Notes: generated by a model from the sequence alone, not told the origin. 64,000 bases of DNA from Microvirga aerophila (GCF_003332305.1 NZ_QOIO01000027.1:1-64000); one strand, 5' to 3'. Numbered from the stretch's first letter, positions 36,095-45,617 are shown. A program made the numbers and translations.

Positions 36095-36421
36095 CGGGGC
36101 CTGTTGTTCTTGATGTTCTAAAGGGCTGCCCTGCCCGATCGCTCCCGTTGAGGAAGGTCAGGCAAATTTACCAGTTTGGGTAAGAATGAAGTCATCCGTT
36201 TAAGATTTTGCTACTCGCGAAAGTAAAACTCATCCAAAGGCTTATCACAGCGCCTGACAGCTGAACTCCATTCCTCCTTGCACTGGAATTTCGGGAATGC
36301 TACTTGTCGACTAGTCGACAAGATGGACTTCAGGCAATGCTAGGCTTTCCCGAGCCATCTCGGCCAATCGCGCCCGATAATTGGTTTGCGTTGCCCGTCC
36401 CTTTTCATTGGTGTGTTCCCA
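36095..36421. other. Regulatory gap before the GntR gene
   Basis: 327 bases without a gene. It holds the promoter region of the divergent GAF gene and, near its right end, a perfect 20-bp palindrome described separately. Confidence 0.6.
36303..36322. promoter_or_regulatory. Perfect 20-bp palindrome, likely GntR operator
   Basis: CTTGTCGACTAGTCGACAAG is identical to its reverse complement. It lies 100 bases upstream of the GntR/FCD regulator start. GntR-family operators typically have GT...AC dyads such as TTGTnnACAA, which this contains. It likely controls the regulator-uxuB-uxuA operon. Confidence 0.65.
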
Positions 36422-37141
36422 ATGCTGACCTCACTCATACGCAAAGATAATGAGCAGGCTCCAGGCCACGGCGCGTTGCAAGCCTCGGCGATGGTAAGAA
36501 GTATCCATGCCCAAATCCGGCAGGATATTGTGACGCTCCAGCTCAGGCCGGGAGTGAGACTGTCCGAGAACGAGCTTGCACTGCGCTTCGGCACCAGTCG
36601 TGCCCCGGTGCGCGAGGCGTTGATACGCTTGGTTGAGGAAGGTTTGATTGAAGTCCTGCCGCAGCGCGGCAGCTTCGTGAGCCGGATCTCCCTTGCGGCC
36701 ATGCAGCGGGCGCGCTTCGTGCGCGAGGCCCTTGAAGTGGCAATCGCCCGCCGCGCCGCCGAGCGTGGCCTATCGCCGGAGGCGCACGATCGCGCGACGT
36801 TGACGCTGGCCGAGCAGGAGCACGTCCAGACGGATCCCGAAGGCTTCACCCTTGCAGATGACGCATTCCATCGAATCTTGGCTGAGGATATCGGCATCGC
36901 TCAGATTTGGCCGGTACTGGAGCGAGAGAAATCGCAATTCGACCGCATCCGCTTCTTGAGCCTTCCCGTGGTTACGCCTGTCGCGTCCCTTATCGCCCAG
37001 CACCATGACATTCTTGCCGCGATCCTTGAGCGGGATCCCAATGCGACCGAGAGAGCCATGCGGGTTCATCTCTCTGAAGTGCTCAATAGCGCCGAAAGGC
37101 TTGCGACGGAGCACCCCGACCTGATCCTCAACGATGCCTGA
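36422..37141 (+). CDS. GntR-family regulator with FCD domain (hexuronate operon)
   Basis: About 239 residues from ATG 36422. An N-terminal winged helix (RQDIVTLQLRPGVRLSENELALRFGTSRAPVREALIRLVEEGLIEVLPQRGSFV) precedes an FCD helical ligand-binding domain with the metal-type D..FH..L pattern (LADDAFHRILAED). FCD regulators of this class respond to sugar acids. The next gene, uxuB, starts within its last codons, so it probably regulates the uxu genes. The start is uncertain: the ATG at 36386 or 36491 is possible, and the Shine-Dalgarno is weak. Confidence 0.9.
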   Translation: MLTSLIRKDNEQAPGHGALQASAMVRSIHAQIRQDIVTLQLRPGVRLSENELALRFGTSRAPVREALIRLVEEGLIEVLPQRGSFVSRISLAAMQRARFVREALEVAIARRAAERGLSPEAHDRATLTLAEQEHVQTDPEGFTLADDAFHRILAEDIGIAQIWPVLEREKSQFDRIRFLSLPVVTPVASLIAQHHDILAAILERDPNATERAMRVHLSEVLNSAERLATEHPDLILNDA

Positions 37142-38654
37142 GTTCGAAAAAGCCATGACAGCCACACTTCCTCGTCTTTCCGCATCGACCCTGGCCGCCG
37201 CGCAGGCCGAAACCCAACGTCCAGCCTATGACCGGGACCGGCTGGGGACCGGGATCGTGCATCTGGGCCTTGGTGCGTTCGTGCGTGCGCATCAGGCCCT
37301 CTACACGGAAGATCTCCTTGCAACCGAGCCGGGAGACTGGGGCATGGTCGGAGTGAGCCTTCAGCGCCCTGACCAGCGCGACCGCCTGATGCCTCAGGAC
37401 GGCCTTTATACGACCCTTCAACGGGACCCTTCCGGCCTCTCGGCCCGCGTCGTCGGCTGCCTGCGTTCGGTGCTGGTTGCGCCGGAGGATCCCTCGGCCG
37501 TCATCGACGCCATGGGGAGCCCCGACACCCGAATCGTCAGCCTGACGGTGACCGAGAAGGGGTACTGCATCGATCCGGCGACCGGACGTCTGCAGCAGCA
37601 GCACCCCGACATCCGGCACGACCTCGAGCATCCAGATGCACCGCGAACGGCCGTAGGGTTCATCGTGGCGGCTCTGGAGCGGCGGCGGGCCGCCGGCTTG
37701 GCGCCGTTCACCGTCCTGTGCTGCGACAACCTTCCGTCGAATGGCGATGTGGTGGCGACGCTCGTCAGTGACTTCGCGGCGCTGAGGGATGACCGTCTCG
37801 CCAACTGGATCGAAACAAATGCGGCCTTTCCGTCCACGATGGTGGACCGGATCGTTCCGGCGACCACGCCGGACGACCTTACGGAAGCAACGCGGCTGAC
37901 AGGCCTTACGGATGCGGCAGCCGTGGTTCACGAACCGTATCGCCAATGGGTGATCGAAGACCGTTTCGTCGGCGACGCTCGTCCGCGCTGGGAGCGCGTC
38001 GGAGCGGAAATCGTCGGCGACGTGGCTCCGTATGAGCACATGAAGCTGCGCCTGCTCAACGGCTCACATTCGGCGCTTGCCTATCTGGGCTATCTCTCGG
38101 GTCATGAGACCATCGCCGATACGGTGGCTGATCCGGTGCTCCGGACCTTCGTCGAACGACTTTGGCGGGAGATCGTTCCCGTCGTGCCGCCGCCGCCGGG
38201 AACTGACTTGGCTTCTTATACAAGAGCCCTGCTGGAGCGTTATTCCAACCCAGCCATCCGGCACCGTACCTGGCAGATCGCCATGGACGGTTCGCAGAAG
38301 CTGCCGCAGCGCCTTTTGGCGACAATCCGAGAGCGCCTCACGCGGGAGCTTCCCCTGCCCGGTCTCGCCCTCGCGGTTGCAGGCTGGATGCGCTATGTGG
38401 GCGGAGTCGACGAGCACGGACGCGAGATTGACGTGCGCGATCCTTTGGCGGCCCGCCTCCGAGATACCCTCGACAAGGCCGGTGGCGACCCGCAGGCGCG
38501 TGTGCGCGCGGTCCTGGGCATCGAAGCGATCTTCGGCGACGATCTGGCGCGCGATCCGCGTTTCGAAAGTGCGCTGATTGCCGCCTACGCGTCGCTTCTG
38601 GCCCGCGGCGCCCGCGGCGCTGCGGCGGATTTCAACTCCCACGCCGGCGCTTAA
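37134..38654 (+). CDS. uxuB: Mannitol dehydrogenase-family, probable fructuronate reductase
   Basis: 506 residues. Long-chain polyol dehydrogenase family: N-terminal Rossmann segment (GIVHLGLGAFVRAHQALYTEDLL), TVTEKGYC, CCDNLPSNG, and the catalytic YEHMKLRLLNGSHSALAYLGYL block. It would interconvert D-fructuronate and D-mannonate with NAD(H); adjacency to mannonate dehydratase favours this over mannitol dehydrogenase. The start at 37134 overlaps the GntR gene by 8 bases; an ATG at 37155 also fits the family N-terminus. Confidence 0.92.
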   Translation: MPEFEKAMTATLPRLSASTLAAAQAETQRPAYDRDRLGTGIVHLGLGAFVRAHQALYTEDLLATEPGDWGMVGVSLQRPDQRDRLMPQDGLYTTLQRDPSGLSARVVGCLRSVLVAPEDPSAVIDAMGSPDTRIVSLTVTEKGYCIDPATGRLQQQHPDIRHDLEHPDAPRTAVGFIVAALERRRAAGLAPFTVLCCDNLPSNGDVVATLVSDFAALRDDRLANWIETNAAFPSTMVDRIVPATTPDDLTEATRLTGLTDAAAVVHEPYRQWVIEDRFVGDARPRWERVGAEIVGDVAPYEHMKLRLLNGSHSALAYLGYLSGHETIADTVADPVLRTFVERLWREIVPVVPPPPGTDLASYTRALLERYSNPAIRHRTWQIAMDGSQKLPQRLLATIRERLTRELPLPGLALAVAGWMRYVGGVDEHGREIDVRDPLAARLRDTLDKAGGDPQARVRAVLGIEAIFGDDLARDPRFESALIAAYASLLARGARGAAADFNSHAGA

Positions 38655-38680
38655 GCCCGGTTCTCCCACGAGGTTATCAA

Positions 38681-39877
38681 ATGGAACAGACTTGGCGCTG
38701 GTTCGGCCCCGACGATGTCGTGCAGCTTCCCCACATCCGCCAGACCGGCGCGACCGGGATCGTGACCGCACTCCACCAGATCCCCTACGGCGTGGTCTGG
38801 ACCGTGGAGGAGATCGAGGTCCGCAAGGCGCTCATTGCCGCCGACCCGTCGCTTGGCCTTCGCTGGAGCGTCGTCGAGAGCCTGCCGATCCACGAGAGCA
38901 TCAAGATCGGCGAAGGCGACCTCGAACCTCTGTTCGACAACTACCGCCAGTCGCTGCGCAATCTCGCCCAGTGCGGCGTCACCACGGTGTGCTACAACTT
39001 CATGCCGGTGCTCGACTGGACCCGGACCGAACTGGCTTATCCCCTGCCCGGCGGCGGAACGGCGCTGCGCTTCAACGCGCATGAGCACGCCGCCTTCGAC
39101 TGCTTCATGCTGGAGCGCCCTGGTGCGGAAGCCGACCATTCGCCCGAAGTCCTGGCCCGCGCGAAGGAGTGGTTCGAGCGCTCCACGGAAGCCGATCGCC
39201 GCAAACTTCTGGCGAACATCATGGCGGGCCTTCCCGGCGCTTACGACCGCTACGACATTCCGGGCCTGCGCCGCATGCTCGACCGCTACCGCGAGATCGA
39301 CAAACCGCGCCTTCGCGAGAACCTTGCCCGCTTCCTGCGCGAGGTGATCCCGGTTGCAGAGGAAGTCGGCATTCGAATGTGCATCCATCCCGACGATCCG
39401 CCGCGTCCTCTCATGGGCCTGCCACGTATCGTCTCCAATGAGGACGACCTCGCATTCATCGTGGGCGCAATCGAGTCGCCGGCAAACGGCATCACCCTGT
39501 GCAGCGGCTCCCTCGGCGCAGGACCCGCCAACGATGTCCCGGCAATCGCGCGGCGCTTCGCCAAGCACATCTACTTCGCCCATTTGCGCAATGTTGCGAA
39601 GGAGCCGGACGGGTCCTTCATGGAAGCCGATCATCTGGGCGGCGACACCGACATGGTCGCGGTGGTGACGGCTCTCCTCGAAGAGCAGAAGCGGCGAAAG
39701 GATTCGGGCGATCCGAAATGGCGCATCCCGATGCGCCCCGATCATGGCCATGAGCTTCTTGACGACGTGGGCAAGAAGACCCACCCGGGCTATCCGGCCA
39801 TTGGTCGCCTCAAGGGCCTTGCAGAGCTGCGCGGCGTGATGACTACCGTGTCGTCGCTCAAGAACCTGCCCCTTTGA
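38681..39877 (+). CDS. uxuA: Mannonate dehydratase
   Basis: 398 residues, full length for UxuA. It dehydrates D-mannonate to 2-keto-3-deoxygluconate. Recognised by MEQTWRWFGPDDVVQLPHIRQTGATGIV, YNFMPVLDWTRTEL, MCIHPDDPPRPLMGLPRIVS, CSGSLGAGPANDVP and MRPDHGHELLDD, which include the metal-binding His, Cys and Asp residues. It follows uxuB by 26 bases and is ended by a terminator hairpin. Confidence 0.97.
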   Translation: MEQTWRWFGPDDVVQLPHIRQTGATGIVTALHQIPYGVVWTVEEIEVRKALIAADPSLGLRWSVVESLPIHESIKIGEGDLEPLFDNYRQSLRNLAQCGVTTVCYNFMPVLDWTRTELAYPLPGGGTALRFNAHEHAAFDCFMLERPGAEADHSPEVLARAKEWFERSTEADRRKLLANIMAGLPGAYDRYDIPGLRRMLDRYREIDKPRLRENLARFLREVIPVAEEVGIRMCIHPDDPPRPLMGLPRIVSNEDDLAFIVGAIESPANGITLCSGSLGAGPANDVPAIARRFAKHIYFAHLRNVAKEPDGSFMEADHLGGDTDMVAVVTALLEEQKRRKDSGDPKWRIPMRPDHGHELLDDVGKKTHPGYPAIGRLKGLAELRGVMTTVSSLKNLPL

Positions 39878-39898
39878 AGCAGATTTAACGGACAGGAC

Positions 39899-39928
39899 GC
39901 CGCCCGCATTTCGCGGGCGGCTTCGTTT
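39899..39928 (+). terminator. Terminator after uxuA
   Basis: GCCGCCCGC (39899-39907), 5-base loop ATTTC, GCGGGCGGC (39913-39921), then TTCGTTT. It lies between uxuA and the convergent Ldh-family gene, so it may serve both strands. Confidence 0.8.
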
Positions 39929-39937
39929 GAGTGACCG

Positions 39938-40966
39938 CTATACGCGCAGGAAGCGCGCCGTCTCCGGATCAACCGGAATACCGGTACGCTGGCGTTCCTG
40001 CTCGACTGCCCATTCGCGATCACCTGGTGCCATGACCGTCTCGCCGGTACGCGCAACACTCGACCTCAGATCTACCAGATAGCGCATGATGGCGGTCTCA
40101 TAGAACTGCCGGCCAACAAAGCGATCAGGATCGATCGCGAGGCAGAAATGGCCCAAATTCCGCGGCGTTTGGAAGTCGTCCGTCTCGGCCATGCGGATCA
40201 CGAGATGGTCCAGCGTGCTTCCTGTAAGGATTGACGAGAATAGTGTAACGAGACCGGCGAGACCCGCACCCTTGAAGCCGAAATCAACACCTCCGAGCGG
40301 CATCAGCATATCGGCCGCGTTGGGATCGGTCGTAGGCTGGCCTGAAGCATCGGCTGCAACGCCGTCCGACAGGGTTTTCCCCAGAGTGCGGTAGAGCAGC
40401 ACACGATTGAAGGGGATCGATGAGGTAGCCATGTCGAGTAGCCACGGCCTCTCGCCCGGCACCGGCGCGCCGACCGCGATAGGATTCGTGCCATGAAAGC
40501 GTTCGGCCCCACCGTGCAGGGCTACGACGGCGTCGCTCTGCGTCATCGATAGGGAGATCATGCCCTCCTCGGCTCCCGCGAGCGCATAAGCGCCGCCCGC
40601 GCCATAATGGCTCGATCGCAGGATTCCCACAGCCGCCACGCCTGTATCTTTCGCCATGGCGCAAGCAAGCTTCATACCCTCATATGCGGCCGCATGTCCG
40701 AGCCCGTCATCCGCATCCAGCACTGCCGACGAGGCCGCCGTGCGGCGAACCTCCATGTTCGGAGCGCCATTGATCCGGCTGCCCTGCAGCGCCTTTACGT
40801 AATGCGCGGTCAGACGCACGCCGTGGCTATCGACGCCGATCCGCGAGGCGTGCATCATGGCCCGCGTCGCAGCGCCAGCCGAGCGCTCGTCGGCGCCGCC
40901 CTCCCGCAATGCCGCAAATGTTGCAGCCTCAAGTGCGGGCTCCCGCACGAGTATCATCTCGCTCAC
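39938..40966 (-). CDS. Malate/L-lactate (Ldh2)-family dehydrogenase
   Basis: 342 residues. NAD(P)-dependent oxidoreductase of the MDH2/LDH2 family (malate, ureidoglycolate, sulpholactate or 2,3-diketogulonate type). Signatures are ASRIGVDSHGVRLTAHYV, VGILRSSHYGAGGAYA, FHGTNPIAVGAP and GGVDFGFKGAGLAGLVTLFSSILTG. Convergent with uxuA; a link to sugar-acid metabolism is plausible but not shown. Confidence 0.92.
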   Translation of the reverse strand: MSEMILVREPALEAATFAALREGGADERSAGAATRAMMHASRIGVDSHGVRLTAHYVKALQGSRINGAPNMEVRRTAASSAVLDADDGLGHAAAYEGMKLACAMAKDTGVAAVGILRSSHYGAGGAYALAGAEEGMISLSMTQSDAVVALHGGAERFHGTNPIAVGAPVPGERPWLLDMATSSIPFNRVLLYRTLGKTLSDGVAADASGQPTTDPNAADMLMPLGGVDFGFKGAGLAGLVTLFSSILTGSTLDHLVIRMAETDDFQTPRNLGHFCLAIDPDRFVGRQFYETAIMRYLVDLRSSVARTGETVMAPGDREWAVEQERQRTGIPVDPETARFLRV

Positions 40967-41020
40967 ATCGACCTCTCGATCATCAAGGACGCCATATCTG
41001 ACGGCGCGAAAGAGTACGGA

Positions 41021-42940
41021 TCAGGTCCGCTTGTCCTTGAACAAGATGTCCTTGGCGGACTGAGAATCCGGGGCTTTCATCGCATGTCCGAGGGTCGAGA
41101 ACCAGTCGACGATCTTGCGGGGATCGATCTGCCGCTCGGTATGCGCAACCGCCGCACTGCGCTCATCGAGGCTTCGCTGATGCGCTGCCCATTCGTTCGT
41201 CGCATTCGCCACGCGCCGGAAATACGCCGCCGGGGCCCCAGCGCCCGCGAGCGTAGGGCCATCGTCGCCACGGCGACGGCCCATCCAGATCCCGAGCACC
41301 CGCTCCTCGCTCCATCCGACGAACCAGGCATCGGCATTTCCAGTCGTGGTGCCGGTCTTGCCATAGGCAGACCAGCGCTTCAGCGTCGCCGCCCTGCCCG
41401 TTCCGCTGCGCACAACTTCCCGCAACATCGCATGCGTCGGCTGAATGCACTTCTCAGGGATAACCCTCGTCCTGATGACAGTTAGAAAATCCGCCCGCAC
41501 CTGACCGCGCCCATCGATCACCGCGAGCACTCCGGACGGCTTCACCTCGTAGCCTCCATTGGCCACAGCAGCATAAGCGCCTGTCATTGTCATCACGTTG
41601 GTGGAATAGGAGCCGAGGACGAAGCTCGGGTCGTTCGCAGAACCCGGTTCAATTCCGATGCGTCGGCTGGCCTCGGCCACCTTGTCGACCCCGATTTCCT
41701 TGGCAAGGCGAACCGCTGCGGCGTTGCGCGAGGACGCAAAAGCTTCTCTGAGGGTGGTCTGGCCTTTATAACCGAGCGTGCCGTTGGCAGGCCAGTTCCC
41801 TGTGATGGGTAGATCAATGACGCGGCTTTCCGGCGTCTTGCCGCTCTCGCAGGCGGCAATCAGAAGTGGCAGCTTCGCGGTCGAGCCAGCCTGAACGCTG
41901 GCTTTCACGGCGTTATTGAACTGCCGCTCAGACCAGTCGGTCGATCCGACCATTGCCTGCACGCGCCCGTTCGGCGCCATCATGACGGCCCCGACGTCAT
42001 ACGAAGATGGTATCGAGCCGGCTTTCTCAAGTTCATCGAGATGTCGCTCCGCCAGGTGCTGGAAACGCGGGTTCAGCGTGACGAAGAACCGGACTGTCTC
42101 TCCAGGCTGGACGTATTTCTCGCCCCAACCCTGCACCACCCATTCGGTAAAGGCCTGAGGCTGGATCCTGAACTCCGGAAGGACGCCCGGTCGCGCTCCA
42201 GCCTGTTCGGCGCGACGGCGTTCCTTCTCGGTGATCTTGCCCTGCTCGGCCATGAGCTTCAGCACCAGAAGCGCACGCTCATGGGCGCGCTCGCGGGTCC
42301 TTTCCTTCAGAGGGTTGAAGCGGGCCGGAGCCTGCACCATCCCGGCCAGGAGGGCTGCCTCGTAAAGCGTCAGATCCTTGGGTTCTTTTCGGAAGTAGTG
42401 ACGGCTCGCGCGATAGAGGCCGACGATGTCCCGGCCGCCGAACTCGATCTGGTTGAGGTACGCGGCCAAGAGCTCTTCTTTGCCGACCGCCTCGTCGAAA
42501 AGGCCCGCATACCAAACCTCGGCACCCTTGCGCTCCAGACGCGTAAGCGCGTCGCTGCCGCGCAGATCGTGGAACACCAGGTTCTTGAGGAGCTGCATGG
42601 GAATGGTACTGCCGCCCCGGGACAGCCCGCCCTTGAGCACCGACAGCAGAGACAGAACATCCACCCCATTATGATCGAAGTAGCGCTTGTCCTCGACGGC
42701 CACGATGGCCTTCTTCATCACGCTGGGGATTTCAGCGGGTGTCAGAGCCACGGGACAGCGGCAATAGGCATCCCATCCGGTCTTGGTCCGAGTGACCATG
42801 ACCTGCGGTGATGCGACGAGTAGCCGGAGCGAGCGAGGCTTGAGATCCCAGAAATAAACCGGATCCGCTGCTTGTGGAGCGGCTGCGTGCGCTGCGCCCG
42901 CAAGCAGGAAGGCAGCCACGAAAGTAAAGGCGCGGGTCAT
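41021..42940 (-). CDS. Class A penicillin-binding protein (PBP1-type)
   Basis: About 639 residues. The GT51 glycosyltransferase domain has AIVAVEDKRYFDHNGVD and GGSTIPMQLLKNL. The transpeptidase has active-site STAK (GSTAKLPLL), SRN (SSRNAAAV) and KTG (YGKTGTTTGNADAWFVG). It polymerises and cross-links peptidoglycan. The N-terminus (MTRAFTFVAAFLLAGAAHAAAPQ) looks like a cleavable signal peptide rather than the usual membrane anchor. ATG 42940 has AGGG upstream and is preferred to 42967. It is divergent from the peptidase gene. Confidence 0.94.
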   Translation of the reverse strand: MTRAFTFVAAFLLAGAAHAAAPQAADPVYFWDLKPRSLRLLVASPQVMVTRTKTGWDAYCRCPVALTPAEIPSVMKKAIVAVEDKRYFDHNGVDVLSLLSVLKGGLSRGGSTIPMQLLKNLVFHDLRGSDALTRLERKGAEVWYAGLFDEAVGKEELLAAYLNQIEFGGRDIVGLYRASRHYFRKEPKDLTLYEAALLAGMVQAPARFNPLKERTRERAHERALLVLKLMAEQGKITEKERRRAEQAGARPGVLPEFRIQPQAFTEWVVQGWGEKYVQPGETVRFFVTLNPRFQHLAERHLDELEKAGSIPSSYDVGAVMMAPNGRVQAMVGSTDWSERQFNNAVKASVQAGSTAKLPLLIAACESGKTPESRVIDLPITGNWPANGTLGYKGQTTLREAFASSRNAAAVRLAKEIGVDKVAEASRRIGIEPGSANDPSFVLGSYSTNVMTMTGAYAAVANGGYEVKPSGVLAVIDGRGQVRADFLTVIRTRVIPEKCIQPTHAMLREVVRSGTGRAATLKRWSAYGKTGTTTGNADAWFVGWSEERVLGIWMGRRRGDDGPTLAGAGAPAAYFRRVANATNEWAAHQRSLDERSAAVAHTERQIDPRKIVDWFSTLGHAMKAPDSQSAKDILFKDKRT

Positions 42941-43132
42941 CTTTGGCCCTATGACGCCCCGAATCATTCGGCGCGAGAACCCTCTACAGACATGAAAACT
43001 GTGGCCGAAAATGGTGTTAAGTTACAGTCAAGCTACCCCATGGCCAGCCGACGCGGCCACCGGAGCCGGGCTCGGTTTCACCCACGGCTCGCCCTATATG
43101 CGCGGGACCAAACCCGAACCGGATGCCGACCT

Positions 43133-45166
43133 ATGAACAAACCGATGCTGGAGCGCCCCGATCCTTACCTGTGGCTGGAGGAGGTTGAAAGCGACGAGGC
43201 GCTCGCCTGGGTTCGGGCCCGAAACGAGATCACCCAAGCAGCCCTTTGTGATGCGGCTTTCGAAGCCGACAAGGCTGCCCTGTATGAGATTTCGACGCGC
43301 CCTGACAACATCCCGTTCGTGACGCGCCGCGTCGGACAGCTCTACAATTTCTGGCAGGATGCGGCGCATGTGCGTGGCCTGTGGCGGCGCACCACCATGG
43401 ACGATTATCGTAAGGCGGAGCCAAGCTGGGAAACGGTGCTCGATATCGACGCTCTGGCGCGTGAGGAAAACCAGGACTGGGTCTGGAAGGGCTGCAGCGC
43501 CCGCGAGCCCGAGCAGCGTTTCGGTCTCGTAAGCTTGTCCCGAGGAGGCGCAGACGCGGTCGTGGTCCGGGAATTCGATCTGGCCGAGAAGCGCTTCGTC
43601 ACCAACGGCTTCGCCCTGCCGGAAGCCAAAGGCGGGGCGACTTGGCTCGATCACGACACCCTGCTGGTCTCAACGACTCTCGGCGAGAACGCCGCTACGG
43701 CCTCGGGCTATCCGCGCACTGTCCGCCTTTGGCGGCGGGGCACGGATGTAATGCAGGCGCCCCTGCTATTCGAGGGTGATATCAGCGACATCTATATCTC
43801 GGCCTCCGTCGACCGGGAGCCGGGTTTTGAGCGCACCTTCTACCGCCGCCAAATCACCTTCGAGGAAGGGATCAGCTATCTGGCGCGCGACGACGCCTCT
43901 CCCCTTGCAATCGATCTTCCCCTCGACGCGCATTTCGATGTGGAGAGGGATTGGATGGTGGTGAAGCTCAAGACGGACTGGTCGCCAGCCGGGCGCACCT
44001 ATCCGGCGGATTCGCTGCTGGCGATCAGCTTCTCGCGATTTCTCGGCGGCGACAGGAACTTCGAAATCCTTTTCGAGCCAGCGCCTCGTCGCGTGCTTGC
44101 GGGCTTCTGGTGGAGCCGCTCGCGACTAGTGCTCACGGTGCTCGACAACCTCTCGAGTCAGATCTGGCTCGCAACCCCTGGCCGCAACTGGACGCTGGAA
44201 CGTCTAGAAGGCATGCCCGAGGCCGTTTCCGTGCATGCGTCACCGCTTGATACGGGGCAATTGAACCGAACGGACGAGATCCTTCTGTCGATCTCCAGCT
44301 ACGTTGAGCCGACGAAACTTGCCCTCGTGGATGAGAACAAGCGGATTCACCTGCTCAAGGAGACGCCTCCCGCGTTCGGTGGCTCCGGCTTGGAGGTTAC
44401 GCGACATGAAGCCGTTTCGGTCGACGGAGAGCGTATCCCGTACTTTCAAATTGGCCCCAAGAACCAGGATGGTCCTCGGCCGACGGTGCTCTACGGCTAT
44501 GGCGGCTTCTCTGTCTCCCTGACTCCAGGCTATCTCGGCGGCATCGGCAAGGTATGGCTGGAGCGCGGCAACGTCTGGGTTGTCGCCAATATCCGCGGCG
44601 GCGGTGAGTTCGGGGCGGACTGGCACAAGGCCGGCATGCGTGCGGGCAAGCGGCTCTCGCATGACGATTTCGCGGCCATCGCGGGCGATCTCGTGGAGCG
44701 CGGGGTCGCGACATCGGACCAGCTTGCGGCCTATGGCGGCTCGAACGGCGGTCTTCTCGTCGGCAACATGCTCACCCGCTATCCGGACCGTTTTGGAGCG
44801 ATCTGGTGCACTGTACCGCTCCTCGACATGCGCCGGTATACCCGCCTGCTCGCTGGACCGAGCTGGGTGGCAGAGTACGGAGATCCAGACAAGCCTGAAG
44901 ACTGGGCTTTCATGGAGGGGTTCTCGGCGTATCAGAACCTGGATGCAGACCGGGCGTATCCGCCGGTGCTCCTAGTCACATCCCGACGGGACGACCGCGT
45001 GCATCCAGGTCATGCACGCAAGATGACCGCAAAGCTCGAAGCCCTGAAGCGAACCGTCTTTTTCTATGAGCCCGAGGATGGCGGCCACGGAGCAGCCAAC
45101 AAGAAGCAGGCGGCTTTCCTGTCGGCCCTCGGCTTTGCGTTCCTCAGGAAAGCTCTCTCACGCTAG
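43133..45166 (+). CDS. Prolyl oligopeptidase-family serine peptidase
   Basis: About 677 residues from ATG 43133 (MNKPMLERPDPYLWLEEVESDEALAWV, the typical family N-terminus). An N-terminal beta-propeller is followed by an alpha/beta-hydrolase domain with nucleophile Ser in YGGSNGGLLVG, Asp in SRRDDRVHPGHA and His in DGGHGAANKK. GYGGFSVSLTPGY and IRGGGEFG are also typical. It cleaves short peptides after Pro or basic residues; oligopeptidase B-like alternatives cannot be excluded. The ORF extends upstream to 42872 but that part overlaps the divergent PBP gene and is not family-like. Confidence 0.92.
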   Translation: MNKPMLERPDPYLWLEEVESDEALAWVRARNEITQAALCDAAFEADKAALYEISTRPDNIPFVTRRVGQLYNFWQDAAHVRGLWRRTTMDDYRKAEPSWETVLDIDALAREENQDWVWKGCSAREPEQRFGLVSLSRGGADAVVVREFDLAEKRFVTNGFALPEAKGGATWLDHDTLLVSTTLGENAATASGYPRTVRLWRRGTDVMQAPLLFEGDISDIYISASVDREPGFERTFYRRQITFEEGISYLARDDASPLAIDLPLDAHFDVERDWMVVKLKTDWSPAGRTYPADSLLAISFSRFLGGDRNFEILFEPAPRRVLAGFWWSRSRLVLTVLDNLSSQIWLATPGRNWTLERLEGMPEAVSVHASPLDTGQLNRTDEILLSISSYVEPTKLALVDENKRIHLLKETPPAFGGSGLEVTRHEAVSVDGERIPYFQIGPKNQDGPRPTVLYGYGGFSVSLTPGYLGGIGKVWLERGNVWVVANIRGGGEFGADWHKAGMRAGKRLSHDDFAAIAGDLVERGVATSDQLAAYGGSNGGLLVGNMLTRYPDRFGAIWCTVPLLDMRRYTRLLAGPSWVAEYGDPDKPEDWAFMEGFSAYQNLDADRAYPPVLLVTSRRDDRVHPGHARKMTAKLEALKRTVFFYEPEDGGHGAANKKQAAFLSALGFAFLRKALSR

Positions 45167-45330
45167 GAGGCTGCCTGACCGGCATCGTGATACCAAGACC
45201 CACGGCCCAAAGGGAAGAGCCCGAGGAAAATAAGGATATCCGGGCCCAATTATGGGATTCTGATCATTGGCAAATTTTGCTCGCCCCGTACCCTGAACCT
45301 GAAAAAGGACAAAGGTCGGGAGGTGAGGCA

Positions 45331-45564
45331 ATGTCGAAAGGCCCATGGGATCGATGGGAAGGACCAATTCGAGGCTTGCGTCTTCCCCAGAGCACTTGGG
45401 ACGCGCTGCAACGGGAGGGCATTACGACGATAGATCAGCTCAAGGCAGTGGCGGACCGGGTCCATTGGCTCCCCGGCATCGGTCGCAAGACGGCGCAACT
45501 GATCAAGGAAGAACTCGCCCGTGTCGCGCCACCATCTGCTGAACGACACGATCCCGATGCCTGA
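45331..45564 (+). CDS. Helix-hairpin-helix microprotein, RpoA-CTD-like
   Basis: 77 residues with GAGGTGAGG upstream of the ATG. The sequence GLRLPQSTWDALQREGITTIDQLKAVADRVHWLPGIGRKTAQLIKEEL has the layout of the RNA polymerase alpha C-terminal domain, ending in a canonical helix-hairpin-helix (LPGIGRKTAQLI). Such free-standing HhH units bind DNA non-specifically. No partner gene is evident. The longer ORF from 45187 lacks support. Confidence 0.75.
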   Translation: MSKGPWDRWEGPIRGLRLPQSTWDALQREGITTIDQLKAVADRVHWLPGIGRKTAQLIKEELARVAPPSAERHDPDA

Positions 45565-45588
45565 GGCGAGGTTTGATCCCCGTGACCC

Positions 45589-45617
45589 GGGGAGCGCCGG
45601 TAGGGCCGGCGCTCCCC
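45589..45617. terminator. Hairpin between convergent genes
   Basis: GGGGAGCGCCGG (45589-45600) pairs with CCGGCGCTCCCC (45606-45617) around TAGGG. The perfect 12-bp stem lies midway between the HhH gene and the convergent RTX protein gene. There is no strong T-run, so termination strength is uncertain. Confidence 0.6.

Noticed and set aside
36340..36897. 185-codon minus-strand ORF opposite the GntR gene
   Set aside because: The plus strand encodes an intact winged helix and FCD domain; the minus ORF is Ser/Arg-rich with no motif.
38651..39784. 377-codon minus-strand ORF opposite uxuA
   Set aside because: Antisense of mannonate dehydratase, whose metal-binding motifs are complete.
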